From Solimonas sp036405815 (GTDB taxonomy: Bacteria; Pseudomonadota; Gammaproteobacteria; Nevskiales; Nevskiaceae): DNA of 64,000 nucleotides. Each line of letters opens with the position of its first letter. Positions within the stretch are counted from its first letter, which is position 1. The position numbers were made by a program, and so were the translations under genes. This document shows, piece after piece, positions 28,626-36,849 of this stretch. The stretch covers positions 62,001 to 126,000 of the forward strand of contig DASWWX010000067.1 in NCBI GenBank assembly GCA_036405815.1, written 5' to 3'. The notes beneath the pieces were generated by a model. The model was not told where the DNA came from. It worked only from the letters and a program-made list of their open reading frames with translations, and searched no databases.

Positions 28626-29071
28626 CGCGGGCCGTGAATCGCTACGGTCTGTCGTTCCACCATTTCGGCCTGGCGGTCCGTGAAGAAGCGCCGGCGCGTC
28701 TGTTTCTCGAAGGTCTGGGTTATCGCGTCGACCCGCTGATCACCGATCCCGAGCAGAACGTGCAGGTCTCGCTGGCGCGGGCGCCAGGTCTGCCGACCAT
28801 CGAGCTGGTGCTCCCGACCGAGGTACCGGGGCCGCTGACCTCGGTGCTCAAGGGCCGCGATTCCAACATCTATCATTCCTGTTACGTCACCGACGACGCC
28901 GAAGCCTCGCTCGCGGCGATCGCGGCCGACGAGCTGCCGCATACCGAGGTCAGCGCGTCCAAGCCGGCGGTGCTGTTCGGCGGCGCGCCGGTGTCGTTCC
29001 ATTACGTCTCGGGCTTCGGCCTGATCGAGTTGATTCACCGTAATGGTTCCCTCACTATCGCCAACGTTTAG
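28622..29071 (+). CDS. VOC (glyoxalase/epimerase-like) family protein
   Basis: 149-residue vicinal-oxygen-chelate protein. The paired beta-alpha-beta-beta-beta halves are seen as FHHFGLAVREEAPARLFLEG and later YHSCYVTDDAEASLAAI. Potential metal ligands are His14, His90, the Glu of TIELVLP and the Glu in the C-terminal LIELIHR, arranged like methylmalonyl-CoA epimerase. It could epimerise or otherwise rearrange the acyl group on the neighbouring carrier protein; the activity is not known. ATG overlaps the methyltransferase stop. 31 bp precede the ACP. Confidence 0.72.
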   Translation: MTRAVNRYGLSFHHFGLAVREEAPARLFLEGLGYRVDPLITDPEQNVQVSLARAPGLPTIELVLPTEVPGPLTSVLKGRDSNIYHSCYVTDDAEASLAAIAADELPHTEVSASKPAVLFGGAPVSFHYVSGFGLIELIHRNGSLTIANV

Positions 29072-29102
29072 CGACCCATCCTCACCCCGCCTGGAAGCCC
29101 CG

Positions 29103-29342
29103 ATGAGTACCGCGCCTATCTACGAACAGCTCACCACGATCATGCGCGACCTGTTCGACAACGACGGCCTCGTCGTCACGCCTGAACTGACCGCCAAGGA
29201 AGTCGAGGGCTGGGACAGCCTGGCGCATATTCGCCTGATCCTGCTGGTCGAGAAGACGTTCAAGATCAAGTTTTCCGCCTCGCAGATCAACAATCTCAAG
29301 AACGTCGGCGAACTGGTAGCGCTCATCCAATCCAAGCTATGA
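29103..29342 (+). CDS. Stand-alone acyl carrier protein
   Basis: 79-residue acyl carrier protein distinct from AcpP in this window. The phosphopantetheine serine is Ser39 in EGWDSLAHIRL. The W-D-S-L form is typical of carriers that work with FkbH-like enzymes and of DltC-like carriers, not of fatty-acid ACP. I chose the ATG at 29103; a longer frame from 29043 would overlap the VOC gene. The stop overlaps the FkbH start as ATGA, so carrier and loader are made together. Confidence 0.88.
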   Translation: MSTAPIYEQLTTIMRDLFDNDGLVVTPELTAKEVEGWDSLAHIRLILLVEKTFKIKFSASQINNLKNVGELVALIQSKL

Positions 29343-31246
29343 GCGGATCGCTGCTCGCCTCGCTGGCCTGGCTGCCGCCGGCGCCGACGGACTTCGGCGC
29401 GCAGTGCAAGGTCCTCGATCCTGCTACCGCCGACTGGCCGCGGCAGATTCGTTTCCTGGCGACCCATCGTCTCGACGAAAACCAGTTGAACCAGCTCGCG
29501 CGTGCAATCGCGCGCGGCAGCAAGGCTGGCATCGCCGTCGGCCAGCCGTTCAAGCTTGGCCTGATCAGCAACGCCACCACGCATTTCATGGTGCCGGTAC
29601 TGACCGCCACCGCCGCGCGTTTCGGCATCGCGCTGGAGTGCATCGAAGCCGAATACGACCAGGTCATGCAGGAGGCGCTGTCGCCGGCCTCGACCGTCAA
29701 CCGCGCCAAGCCCGACGCGGTGCTGCTGGCGCTGGACTGGCGCGGCGTTCCGCTGCTGCCCTCGCCAGGTGACGCCGAGACCGCGCGCGCCACGGTTGCC
29801 GCCGTGCTCGATCGCGTGCAGACGCTGCGCGCCTCGATCCGCACGCACAGCGGCGCGCTGTGCATCGCGCAGACGCTGGCGCCACCGCCCGAGCCCTTGT
29901 TCGGCAGCCTCGATGCTGCCGTGCCCGGCACGCTCCGCCAGCTCGCGCATGCCGCCAATCTCGGCATCGCCGAAGGGCTGCATGGCTCTTCGGATCTGCT
30001 GCTCGACGTGGCGGCGCTGGCCGAAACCGTGGGCCTGGCCGACTGGCACGACCCGATGCTGTGGAACCTGGCGAAGCTGCCGTTCTCGCCGAACTTCCTG
30101 CCGCTGTACGCCGATCACGTCTGCCGCCTGATCGCGGCCCAGCGCGGCAAGAGCCGCCGCTGCCTGATCCTGGACCTGGACAACACGCTGTGGGGCGGCG
30201 TCATCGGCGACGACGGCCTCGAAGGCATCGCCCTGGCGCAGGGCGACGCCACCGGCGAAGCGCATCTGGCGGTGCAGCGCGCGGCGCTGGCGCTGCGGGC
30301 ACGCGGCGTGGTGCTGGCGGTGTCGTCGAAGAACAACGACGAGACCGCGCGCCTGCCGTTCCGCGAGCATCCGGAAATGCTGCTGAAGGAAAGCGATATC
30401 GCCGTGTTCCAGGCCAACTGGAACGACAAGGCGACCAATATCCGCGCGATCGCCGAGGCGCTGAATCTCGGACTGGAATCGATGGCGTTCCTCGACGACA
30501 ACCCGGCCGAGCGCGCGCTGGTGCGACGCATGCTGCCGGAAGTCGCCGTTCCCGAGTTGCCGGAAGATCCCGCGCTGTACGCGCGCACGTTGCTGGCCGC
30601 CGGCTACTTCGAGACCGCCGCCCTGTCGGCCGAGGACCTGAGTCGTGCGGCGTTCTACCAGGACAACGCACGCCGCGTGGCGCTGCGGCAGCAGGCCGGC
30701 GATCTCGACAGCTACCTCGCGTCGCTGAACATGACGATGACGGTGCAGCCGTTTGATGCGGTGGGCCGCGCGCGCATCGCCCAGCTCATCAACAAGTCCA
30801 ACCAGTTCAACCTGACGACGCGGCGCTATACCGAGGCCGACGTCGAGCATTTCGAGAACGACCCGGCCTGCCTGACGATGCAGGTGCGCCTCGCCGATAC
30901 CTTCGGCGACAACGGCATGATCAGCGTGCTCATCTGCCGTCGCGAACACGACGACTGGCAGATCGACACCTGGCTGATGAGCTGCCGCGTGCTCGGTCGC
31001 AAGGTCGAGAACGCGGTACTGGCCGAGCTCGCACGCCTCGGAAGCGCGCAGGGCATCCGCCGCCTGATCGGCACCTACATCCCGACCGAGCGCAACAGGC
31101 TGGTCGAGGATCACTACGCCAGGCTGGGCTTTACGCTGCTGGAGCGCCGCGACGATGGCGCGACGATCTGGGCGCTGCCGGTCGCGGACGTGCCGGATGC
31201 GGCGCTGCCGATGCAGATCCTGCGGCCGCGCGAAACGGCGACCTGA
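29339..31246 (+). CDS. FkbH-like HAD-IIIC phosphatase/glyceryl-ACP synthase
   Basis: 635-residue multidomain protein. The first about 260 residues are an SGNH-like N-terminal domain found in FkbH proteins. Next comes a HAD domain with motif I ILDLDNTLWGGVIGDDG (Asp279, Asp281), motif II VLAVSSKN and motif III FLDDNPAERALV. About 190 C-terminal residues look like a GNAT-type domain (FNLTTRRYTEADVEHF). Characterised FkbH enzymes take 1,3-bisphosphoglycerate, remove phosphate and load a D-glyceryl group onto a partner ACP. The partner here is the preceding 79-residue carrier. Downstream MBOAT and DltD-like genes suggest the group is then transferred across the membrane rather than into a polyketide. 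Confidence 0.88.
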   Translation: MSGSLLASLAWLPPAPTDFGAQCKVLDPATADWPRQIRFLATHRLDENQLNQLARAIARGSKAGIAVGQPFKLGLISNATTHFMVPVLTATAARFGIALECIEAEYDQVMQEALSPASTVNRAKPDAVLLALDWRGVPLLPSPGDAETARATVAAVLDRVQTLRASIRTHSGALCIAQTLAPPPEPLFGSLDAAVPGTLRQLAHAANLGIAEGLHGSSDLLLDVAALAETVGLADWHDPMLWNLAKLPFSPNFLPLYADHVCRLIAAQRGKSRRCLILDLDNTLWGGVIGDDGLEGIALAQGDATGEAHLAVQRAALALRARGVVLAVSSKNNDETARLPFREHPEMLLKESDIAVFQANWNDKATNIRAIAEALNLGLESMAFLDDNPAERALVRRMLPEVAVPELPEDPALYARTLLAAGYFETAALSAEDLSRAAFYQDNARRVALRQQAGDLDSYLASLNMTMTVQPFDAVGRARIAQLINKSNQFNLTTRRYTEADVEHFENDPACLTMQVRLADTFGDNGMISVLICRREHDDWQIDTWLMSCRVLGRKVENAVLAELARLGSAQGIRRLIGTYIPTERNRLVEDHYARLGFTLLERRDDGATIWALPVADVPDAALPMQILRPRETAT

Positions 31247-31259
31247 GCGGAGCACGCTG

Positions 31260-32651
31260 GTGATCTTTCTCGATCCGCTGTTCGCGGTGTTCTGCCTCAC
31301 CACCATCCTGATCGCGCAGTTCAGTCCGCGCGGACTGGCGCCGCTGGCCCTGAGCCTGGGTGTGAGCCTGCTGTTCATGCTGCTGTTCCTGGGCCCGGTC
31401 CAGGCGGCGATCCTGCTGGGCTTTTCGGCGATCGGCTTCGCCGGCCTGCAACTGGTGGCGCGCGGTTATCGCGCGGGCCTGGCCATCGGCGTCGGTGGCC
31501 TGCTCCTGCTGTTCATCGTGCTGAAGAAGTACAGCTTCCTGCCCGAGGCCCTGACGCCGGCGCATCTGCCGGTGGCGATCGGCCTGTCCTACGTGCTGTT
31601 CCGCCTGATCCACCTGCTGGTCGAACATGGCGCCGACGCCGACACGCGACCCGGCCTGCTGCGTCACCTCGGCTACACGCTGAGCGCGCATGCGCTGGTG
31701 TCCGGGCCGTTCCAGCGCTACGACGAGTACGAGGAGATCCGCGAGCGCGCGACGCGGCACGAGCCGCTGCCGGCGATGGCGCGCTTCGTCGACGGGCTGC
31801 TCAAGGTCGTGATCGTCGCGCCGCTGATCCAGGGATTGCATGCGGCGCTGGAGCGGCACGGTGCCGGGCCGCTGGGCTATGCCGTGCTGCTGGTCGCCGC
31901 GCTGGTCTGGGTCGTCTACATGTACTTCAACTTCTCCGGCTACATGGACATCGTCATCGGCTGGGCGCGGCTGTGCCGGCTCGATCTGCCGGAGAACTTC
32001 GACCGACCGCTGCTGGCCAACGGCTTCCACGAGTTCTGGAGCCGCTGGCACATGACGATGACCCACTGGTTCAAGACCCACCTGTTCAACCCGCTGATGA
32101 TCGCGTTCGGCCGTCGCTTCGCGCCGACGCGTCGCATGGCGATGATCTGCAGCAGCCTCGCGTTCTTCTTTACCTTCCTGCTGGTCGGCGCCTGGCACGG
32201 CCCGACCACGCCGTTCCTGATCTGCGGCCTGCTGCTGGGCCTGGGCGCGACCGCCAACCAGATCAGCCGAGAGACCGCGCGCGGCCGCAAGAAGCCGGCC
32301 GCGCCCGGCGCGGGCGCCCGGCTGCTGACGCTGCTGGGTGCGAGCCTGACCTTCCTCTACATCTCGGTCGCGGTTAGCCCATTCTGGCTCGATCAGCGCG
32401 AGTTCCTGGGGCTGCTCGCCAGCACGCTGAAGCCTGTGAATCTGCTGGTGCTGCTGCCGTCGACCCTGATCGGCACCGCGATCGCGCTGCTGGTGTTGCG
32501 ACCGATCGAGTCGCGCCTGCATGTCGTTGGCCAGGCCGCGGCGCCGGTGCTGCAGTCGGCACCGCTGATCGCCCTGCGCGTGGTCGTGCTGGCGCTATTC
32601 ATCCTCGGCTTCGGAAACGCCGCGCCCGACTTCGTGTACCAGGGCATCTGA
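31260..32651 (+). CDS. MBOAT family membrane O-acyltransferase (DltB/AlgI-like)
   Basis: 463-residue polytopic protein with about 11 hydrophobic segments. The MBOAT core is clear: NFSGYMDIVIGWARL (about 224-238), ENFDRPLLANGFHEFWSRWH (about 245-264) and the catalytic His313 in VGAWHGPTTPF. DltB and AlgI use this histidine to pass an acyl group from a carrier to an extracytoplasmic acceptor. Starts at GTG 31260, 13 bp after the FkbH stop; a longer in-frame ORF from 31155 overlaps FkbH. Three bases separate it from the first DltD-like gene. It is the likely channel/transferase for the carrier-bound group made by the upstream genes. Confidence 0.9.
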   Translation: MIFLDPLFAVFCLTTILIAQFSPRGLAPLALSLGVSLLFMLLFLGPVQAAILLGFSAIGFAGLQLVARGYRAGLAIGVGGLLLLFIVLKKYSFLPEALTPAHLPVAIGLSYVLFRLIHLLVEHGADADTRPGLLRHLGYTLSAHALVSGPFQRYDEYEEIRERATRHEPLPAMARFVDGLLKVVIVAPLIQGLHAALERHGAGPLGYAVLLVAALVWVVYMYFNFSGYMDIVIGWARLCRLDLPENFDRPLLANGFHEFWSRWHMTMTHWFKTHLFNPLMIAFGRRFAPTRRMAMICSSLAFFFTFLLVGAWHGPTTPFLICGLLLGLGATANQISRETARGRKKPAAPGAGARLLTLLGASLTFLYISVAVSPFWLDQREFLGLLASTLKPVNLLVLLPSTLIGTAIALLVLRPIESRLHVVGQAAAPVLQSAPLIALRVVVLALFILGFGNAAPDFVYQGI

Positions 32652-32654
32652 GCG

Positions 32655-33797
32655 ATGGTGACCCTGCGCGCCCTGCTCAAGGTCGGCGTCTGGGCCGCGC
32701 TGTTGTGGCTGTTGCTGATGCTGCCGACCTATCGCTACTGGCCGCTGGAAACGTCCGCAAAACCGCTGCATCTGAGCAAGGTCGTCTACGAGCACCGGCC
32801 TTACAGCATCTTCGTGTCGCATCTGCAGGAGGCTGTCTACAAGCTGGCCAGCAAGTGCCCGATGCCGCCGGCGCGCACGCGGCTGATCCTGCTGGGCGGT
32901 TCCGGCAGCCAGGCGTTCTATCCGGATTTTCTGGGCGATGCCACGGCTGCCGATGAGGTCTCCAACCTGTCGCTGCCGCTGGCCAATTTCACGCAGATCC
33001 GTCAGGTCTATCAGGATCTCGGGGCTTGCCTCGGCGCCGACGGCTTGCGCAATTCCACCGTGGTACTGATCCCCTCGCTGATGAGCTTCACGCGTACCGG
33101 CGCGCGGCGCGAGAGTGCGTACAGCTTCTATGAGCTTGAGAAGCTGAAGACGCGGCTCTATCGCGGCGAAGCTGATGCGGTGACGCCTCGCCTGCCTGCG
33201 CCGCTGATGCGGGTACTGGTCGAGCTGTGGCGTCCACTGATTCCGATGCGTGGGTTCATCAACGCCGTGCGAGATGAAACCGCTTACCTGCGCCAGTCAT
33301 TGAAATGGCGGCTGCGGCCCTCGGGCCCGGCGCCATTGCGTGAGCGGCCCGCGCTGGATCGCGACTTGTCGTTGCGCTTGATCGCCGACTTCCTGCCGGA
33401 TGCCGGAGTCGACCGCCCCTTCGCCGAAGACCAGGTGGCGGAGCTGGATGGTCTGGTGAAGCGTATCCGTGCGGCAGGCTCGGCCGTCGTCATCGTCGAC
33501 CAGCCCGCGCAGGCCTGGCTGCGCGAGGCGGCGCCCGCCTTCGCAGTGGCGCGCCAGACCCTGCGTCGCTATGCGCAAGCCAACGATGTGCCCTACATCG
33601 ATCTCACCGAAACCGCTGGCGACGACGAGTTCTTCGATGCCCTGCACGCCACGCCGGAGGCCAGTGCGATCTGGACCCGACGCCTGGCCGACGCCTTGAT
33701 CGCGCTGCAAGCGACACAGCCGTCGGCGCTGGGTGTCGTGGCGCGCCGCGCCGGTGCGCCTGGGGTGGGTGCGCCTGCAAGCGACGCATTGCCATGA
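32655..33797 (+). CDS. DltD/SGNH-like membrane-anchored protein, copy 1
   Basis: 380 residues. One N-terminal membrane anchor (VGVWAALLWLLLMLPTYRYW, about 11-30), the remainder predicted extracytoplasmic. An SGNH-type nucleophile motif GGSGSQAF lies at 81-88 (Ser83 or Ser85), and an Asp-x-x-His pair in FFDALHA (Asp328, His331) follows PYIDLTE, the spacing expected for an SGNH/DltD catalytic triad. Follows the MBOAT gene by 3 bp and overlaps its paralogue by 4 bp. The family is not one I can name; I infer a DltD-like role completing acyl transfer to the acceptor. Confidence 0.75.
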   Translation: MVTLRALLKVGVWAALLWLLLMLPTYRYWPLETSAKPLHLSKVVYEHRPYSIFVSHLQEAVYKLASKCPMPPARTRLILLGGSGSQAFYPDFLGDATAADEVSNLSLPLANFTQIRQVYQDLGACLGADGLRNSTVVLIPSLMSFTRTGARRESAYSFYELEKLKTRLYRGEADAVTPRLPAPLMRVLVELWRPLIPMRGFINAVRDETAYLRQSLKWRLRPSGPAPLRERPALDRDLSLRLIADFLPDAGVDRPFAEDQVAELDGLVKRIRAAGSAVVIVDQPAQAWLREAAPAFAVARQTLRRYAQANDVPYIDLTETAGDDEFFDALHATPEASAIWTRRLADALIALQATQPSALGVVARRAGAPGVGAPASDALP

Positions 33798-34876
33798 ACG
33801 CATTTCGGGCGCTGCTGCGGGTGGTGCTGTGGATTACCGGGTTCTGGTTGCTGCTGATGGCGCTGAGCTGGGCGCTATGGAAGCCGGTTGATGTCGACGC
33901 GCCGCTGCAATTGAGCCTGCCGGATTACCTGGCGCCCTCGCCTGCGCCCCTGTTTGTCGGCCAGATCCAGGAAGCGGTGTTTACGCTGGCACGGCATTGC
34001 CCCTTGCCCGAGAAGCGGCGCCTGATCGTACTGGGGGCCTCCGGCAGCCGCGCCTACGACGCCGAAACCCTGCGCCGCGCCAGTAGTGCCGACGAGGCGG
34101 TCAATCTGTCGGTGGTGCTGTCCAACGTCACGCAGATCACACAGATTTTTCACGACTACCGTGATTGCCTGGGAGCGGAGGGCCTGCGCGACAGCGCCAT
34201 CGTGCTGATCCTGTCGATGGGCAACTTCACCAGCAACGAATACCGCGGCAGCGGCCCGTACAGCGACTACGAGACCGAAAAGCAGCGCAGCCGGCTGTTC
34301 GCTGGCGCGCCCGGCGCCATGCAACCGCGCCTGCCACGCCCCTGGATGCCGGCGGTCGTGGAGCTGTGGCGGCCGGTGCTGCTGGCCCGCAAGCTGGCGG
34401 TGGAGGTCAAGGCGAGCCTGGTCGCGCTCGGCCACCGGCTGCGGGGCCGCTCGCCGCCCAGGGTCGAAGACCTGGACCGCGAGTGGTCGCTGAAGCTGGT
34501 CGCGAGCATGCAGCCGGAGGTGCAGCGCGGCGACACCTACGCGCCAGAGCAGACCGCGGAACTGGAAGCGCTGCTCGATGAGATCGACAGCGCCGGCAGC
34601 CCGGTCGTCCTGGTCGCCCAACCTGTTCAGCGCTGGTTCCGCGAGGCCAGCCCATCCTTCGCTGCTGCTCAAGCCCGCTTGCAGCAACTCGCCCGGCAGC
34701 GGCATCTGCCGCTGATCGATCTGACGCAAAGCGCCGCCGACGAGGAATTCCACGATGCCATGCATGCCAATCGTCGCGGCGCGATGCGTTGGAGCGAACG
34801 CTTGGCACAGGCATTGCTCGATCTTCAGGCCGAGCTGCCCGATGCGCTGGGCAGGGTGTCGATGGCACAGCGGTGA
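33794..34876 (+). CDS. DltD/SGNH-like membrane-anchored protein, copy 2
   Basis: 360-residue paralogue of the preceding protein, co-linear over its whole length. N-terminal anchor VVLWITGFWLLLMALSWALW (about 10-29), nucleophile motif LGASGSRAY (Ser83/Ser85) and EEFHDAMHA (Asp321, His324) after PLIDLTQ. Shared landmarks such as the QEAV segment near residue 60, NLS near 104 and the VVELWRPV segment near 188 show a tandem duplication followed by divergence. ATGA overlap with copy 1. Last gene of the cluster; 100 bp separate it from parA. Confidence 0.75.
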   Translation: MNAFRALLRVVLWITGFWLLLMALSWALWKPVDVDAPLQLSLPDYLAPSPAPLFVGQIQEAVFTLARHCPLPEKRRLIVLGASGSRAYDAETLRRASSADEAVNLSVVLSNVTQITQIFHDYRDCLGAEGLRDSAIVLILSMGNFTSNEYRGSGPYSDYETEKQRSRLFAGAPGAMQPRLPRPWMPAVVELWRPVLLARKLAVEVKASLVALGHRLRGRSPPRVEDLDREWSLKLVASMQPEVQRGDTYAPEQTAELEALLDEIDSAGSPVVLVAQPVQRWFREASPSFAAAQARLQQLARQRHLPLIDLTQSAADEEFHDAMHANRRGAMRWSERLAQALLDLQAELPDALGRVSMAQR

Positions 34877-34976
34877 CGCTGGCGTCATTTCGACGCCTAC
34901 CGGGCGCGGCAGCCAAGGCCGGACCGTGCCGAGGCCTTAAAATTCCGTTCTCACTAGCCATGGATGCGCGTCGAAC

Positions 34977-35744
34977 ATGCTGACCCGAGTCGTCTTCAAC
35001 CAGAAAGGTGGCGTCGGCAAGACCACCATCGTCAGCAACCTGGCCGCGATCGCCGCCCACCGCGGCCTGCGCACGCTGGTCATCGACCTCGATACCCAGG
35101 GCAACGCCACGCAGTATCTGATGGGCGACCACCCGGCCAAGCCGGACCGCACCATCGCTGACTTCTTCGAGTCGACGCTGAGCTTCTCGCTGTCGCCGCA
35201 GCCGCTCCTGACCTACGCGACCAATACGCCGTTCGAGCACCTGGACGTGGTCGCGGCCGATCCGCGCCTGGACGAACTGATCGTCAAGCTCGAGGCCAAG
35301 CAGAAGATCTATAAATTCCGCGATGCGCTGCGCAAGCTGCGCGGCTACGACGCGGTATTCATCGATACCCCGCCCTCGCTGAACTTCTATGCGCGCGCCG
35401 CGCTGATCGCCGCCGACCGCGTGCTGATCCCGTTCGACTGCGACGAGTTCGCGCGCCAGGCGCTTTACACGCTGCTCGACAACATCGGCGAGATCCGCGC
35501 CGACCACAACGAGGAGCTGGTGATCGAGGGCATCGTCGTCAACCAGTTCCAGTCGCGCTCCAAGCTGCCGACGCGCATCGTCGAGGAGCTGCGCGCCGAA
35601 GGAAAGCCGGTACTGGCGCAGACGCTGTCCAGCTCGGTCAAGGTCAAGGAGTCCCACGAGCGGCACCAGCCGCTGGTCCAGTTCGATCGCAGCCATCGCG
35701 TGACACAGGAATACCTCGCGCTCTACGATGAGCTGAACGCGTAG
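34977..35744 (+). CDS. Orphan ParA family ATPase
   Basis: 255-residue P-loop ATPase of the ParA/Soj type. The deviant Walker A is NQKGGVGKTT (residues 8-17), Walker A' IDLDTQGNATQYL and Walker B VFIDTPPSLNF. There is no parB, parS-like cluster or chemotaxis gene next to it, so it is probably not the chromosome ParA but an orphan positioning ATPase. ATG at 34977. TAAAAT at 34938-34943 is a possible -10 element, giving it its own promoter downstream of the DltD-like genes. Confidence 0.85.
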   Translation: MLTRVVFNQKGGVGKTTIVSNLAAIAAHRGLRTLVIDLDTQGNATQYLMGDHPAKPDRTIADFFESTLSFSLSPQPLLTYATNTPFEHLDVVAADPRLDELIVKLEAKQKIYKFRDALRKLRGYDAVFIDTPPSLNFYARAALIAADRVLIPFDCDEFARQALYTLLDNIGEIRADHNEELVIEGIVVNQFQSRSKLPTRIVEELRAEGKPVLAQTLSSSVKVKESHERHQPLVQFDRSHRVTQEYLALYDELNA

Positions 35745-35788
35745 CGCGATCGGAACGACCGCGCGCAAAGTCTTGCACGGGGGAGTTC

Positions 35789-36790
35789 ATGAGCTTGCGA
35801 GGGATGGCCGCACTGCCGGCCTTGTTGGTTGCCGCCGCGATGACGGCCTGCAGCAGCGGCGCGGACGGAGATGCCGGCACGCCGCCGGATGTGAGCGCTG
35901 CCGATCTGTGCGTGAACTCTGACTGCGGTGAACGCACGATCCTGCTCGACATTCCCGGCGCCGAGAACCTCACCTTCGCACCGGACGGCCGCCTGTTCGT
36001 CAGCGGCGGCGGCGGGGTATTCGAGATCCTGAAGAACGACGGCGGTGCGTTCCGCATGGTGCAGATCGCCCCGGAGGCGCGCGGCTATACCGGGTTGGCG
36101 ATTCGTAACGAGGTGCTCTACGCGATCAGCGGCGACGGCGGGGTCTGGGCCGCGGCGTTGAACGCAGCCCCGCACCTGCGCCGCATTCATGACATGAGCG
36201 GCATGTGCATCGCCAACGGCACGGCAGTCGGTGCCGACGGCGCGCTATACGTGGTCGACGAGCCACTCAATCTTTGCGTGCCCGATCCCAAGATCAAGCG
36301 GCTGCGGCTGGCCGATAACGATCCGTTCACCGTGGTCGAGGAATCGGTCTGGGTCCAGGGTAGCCCGCTGGGGCTGTTGTCCTTCGGCGTCGGCAACACG
36401 CTGCGCTTTCCCAACGGCCTGCAGGCCGACGGCAACCGCTTCTACGGTACTGACGGCGGCAGCATCTACACGGTCGATCTTCAGCCGGACGGCAGCGCGG
36501 GTCCGGTGACGCCGATCTATTTCACGGTCGACGTGCATGACGACCTGGGGCTGGTGGACGGCGGCGTGCTGCTCGCCGACTTCCTCACCGGCCGCATCAG
36601 CCTGCTCTCGCGCGAAGGCAAACTGCTGCAGGCGACGCTGCCCGGCACCTTCACCTTCCCGTCATCGGTGCGCATGGGCCGCCCACCAATGTTCGAGCCC
36701 ACCGATATCGTCGTCACCGAAACCGGCGTGTTGGTCGATCAGAGCCTGCCGCTGGATCACCTCAGCGTGTTCCGCCGCAAGGCCGACTGA
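35789..36790 (+). CDS. Lipoprotein with SMP-30/NHL-like beta-propeller
   Basis: 333-residue exported protein. The signal ends VAAAMTAC, a lipobox, followed by an Asp/Gly/Pro-rich linker. The mature part has repeated propeller blades: ENLTFAPDGRLFVSGGGGVF, TGLAIRNEVLYAISGDGG, GTAVGADGALYVVD, FPNGLQADGNRFYGTDGG and VDGGVLLADFLTGR, as in SMP-30/gluconolactonase proteins. Catalytic metal ligands of gluconolactonase cannot be confirmed by eye, so function is open. An RBS-like GGGGGAG lies before the ATG. Confidence 0.75.
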   Translation: MSLRGMAALPALLVAAAMTACSSGADGDAGTPPDVSAADLCVNSDCGERTILLDIPGAENLTFAPDGRLFVSGGGGVFEILKNDGGAFRMVQIAPEARGYTGLAIRNEVLYAISGDGGVWAAALNAAPHLRRIHDMSGMCIANGTAVGADGALYVVDEPLNLCVPDPKIKRLRLADNDPFTVVEESVWVQGSPLGLLSFGVGNTLRFPNGLQADGNRFYGTDGGSIYTVDLQPDGSAGPVTPIYFTVDVHDDLGLVDGGVLLADFLTGRISLLSREGKLLQATLPGTFTFPSSVRMGRPPMFEPTDIVVTETGVLVDQSLPLDHLSVFRRKAD

Positions 36791-36804
36791 CCACTACCGA
36801 AGGC

Positions 36805-36830
36805 GGCGGGTATTGAACCCGCGTCCGCAG
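36805..36830 (-). repeat. Inverted fragment of the ssrA 3' end (T-arm region)
   Basis: Read on the minus strand, this 26-nt stretch matches 49190-49215 of ssrA at 25 of 26 positions: the T-arm stem and loop plus eight bases upstream of it. The rest of the tmRNA is absent. It sits in the gap between the propeller lipoprotein and the SRPBCC gene. It could be a remnant attachment site, because the ssrA 3' end is a frequent integrase target, or a decayed tRNA-like fragment. Confidence 0.65.
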
Positions 36831-36849
36831 CGCAGAAGAGGAATTGAAA

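Noticed and set aside
29120..31378. 752-codon open frame antisense to ACP and FkbH genes
   Set aside because: Low-complexity Arg/Gln/Ala translation that spans two real genes. The sense frames carry clear motifs.
36790..36845. Possible tRNA gene
   Set aside because: Only the T-arm and a few flanking bases match on the minus strand. There is no acceptor stem, anticodon arm or D-arm, so I list it as an ssrA fragment.
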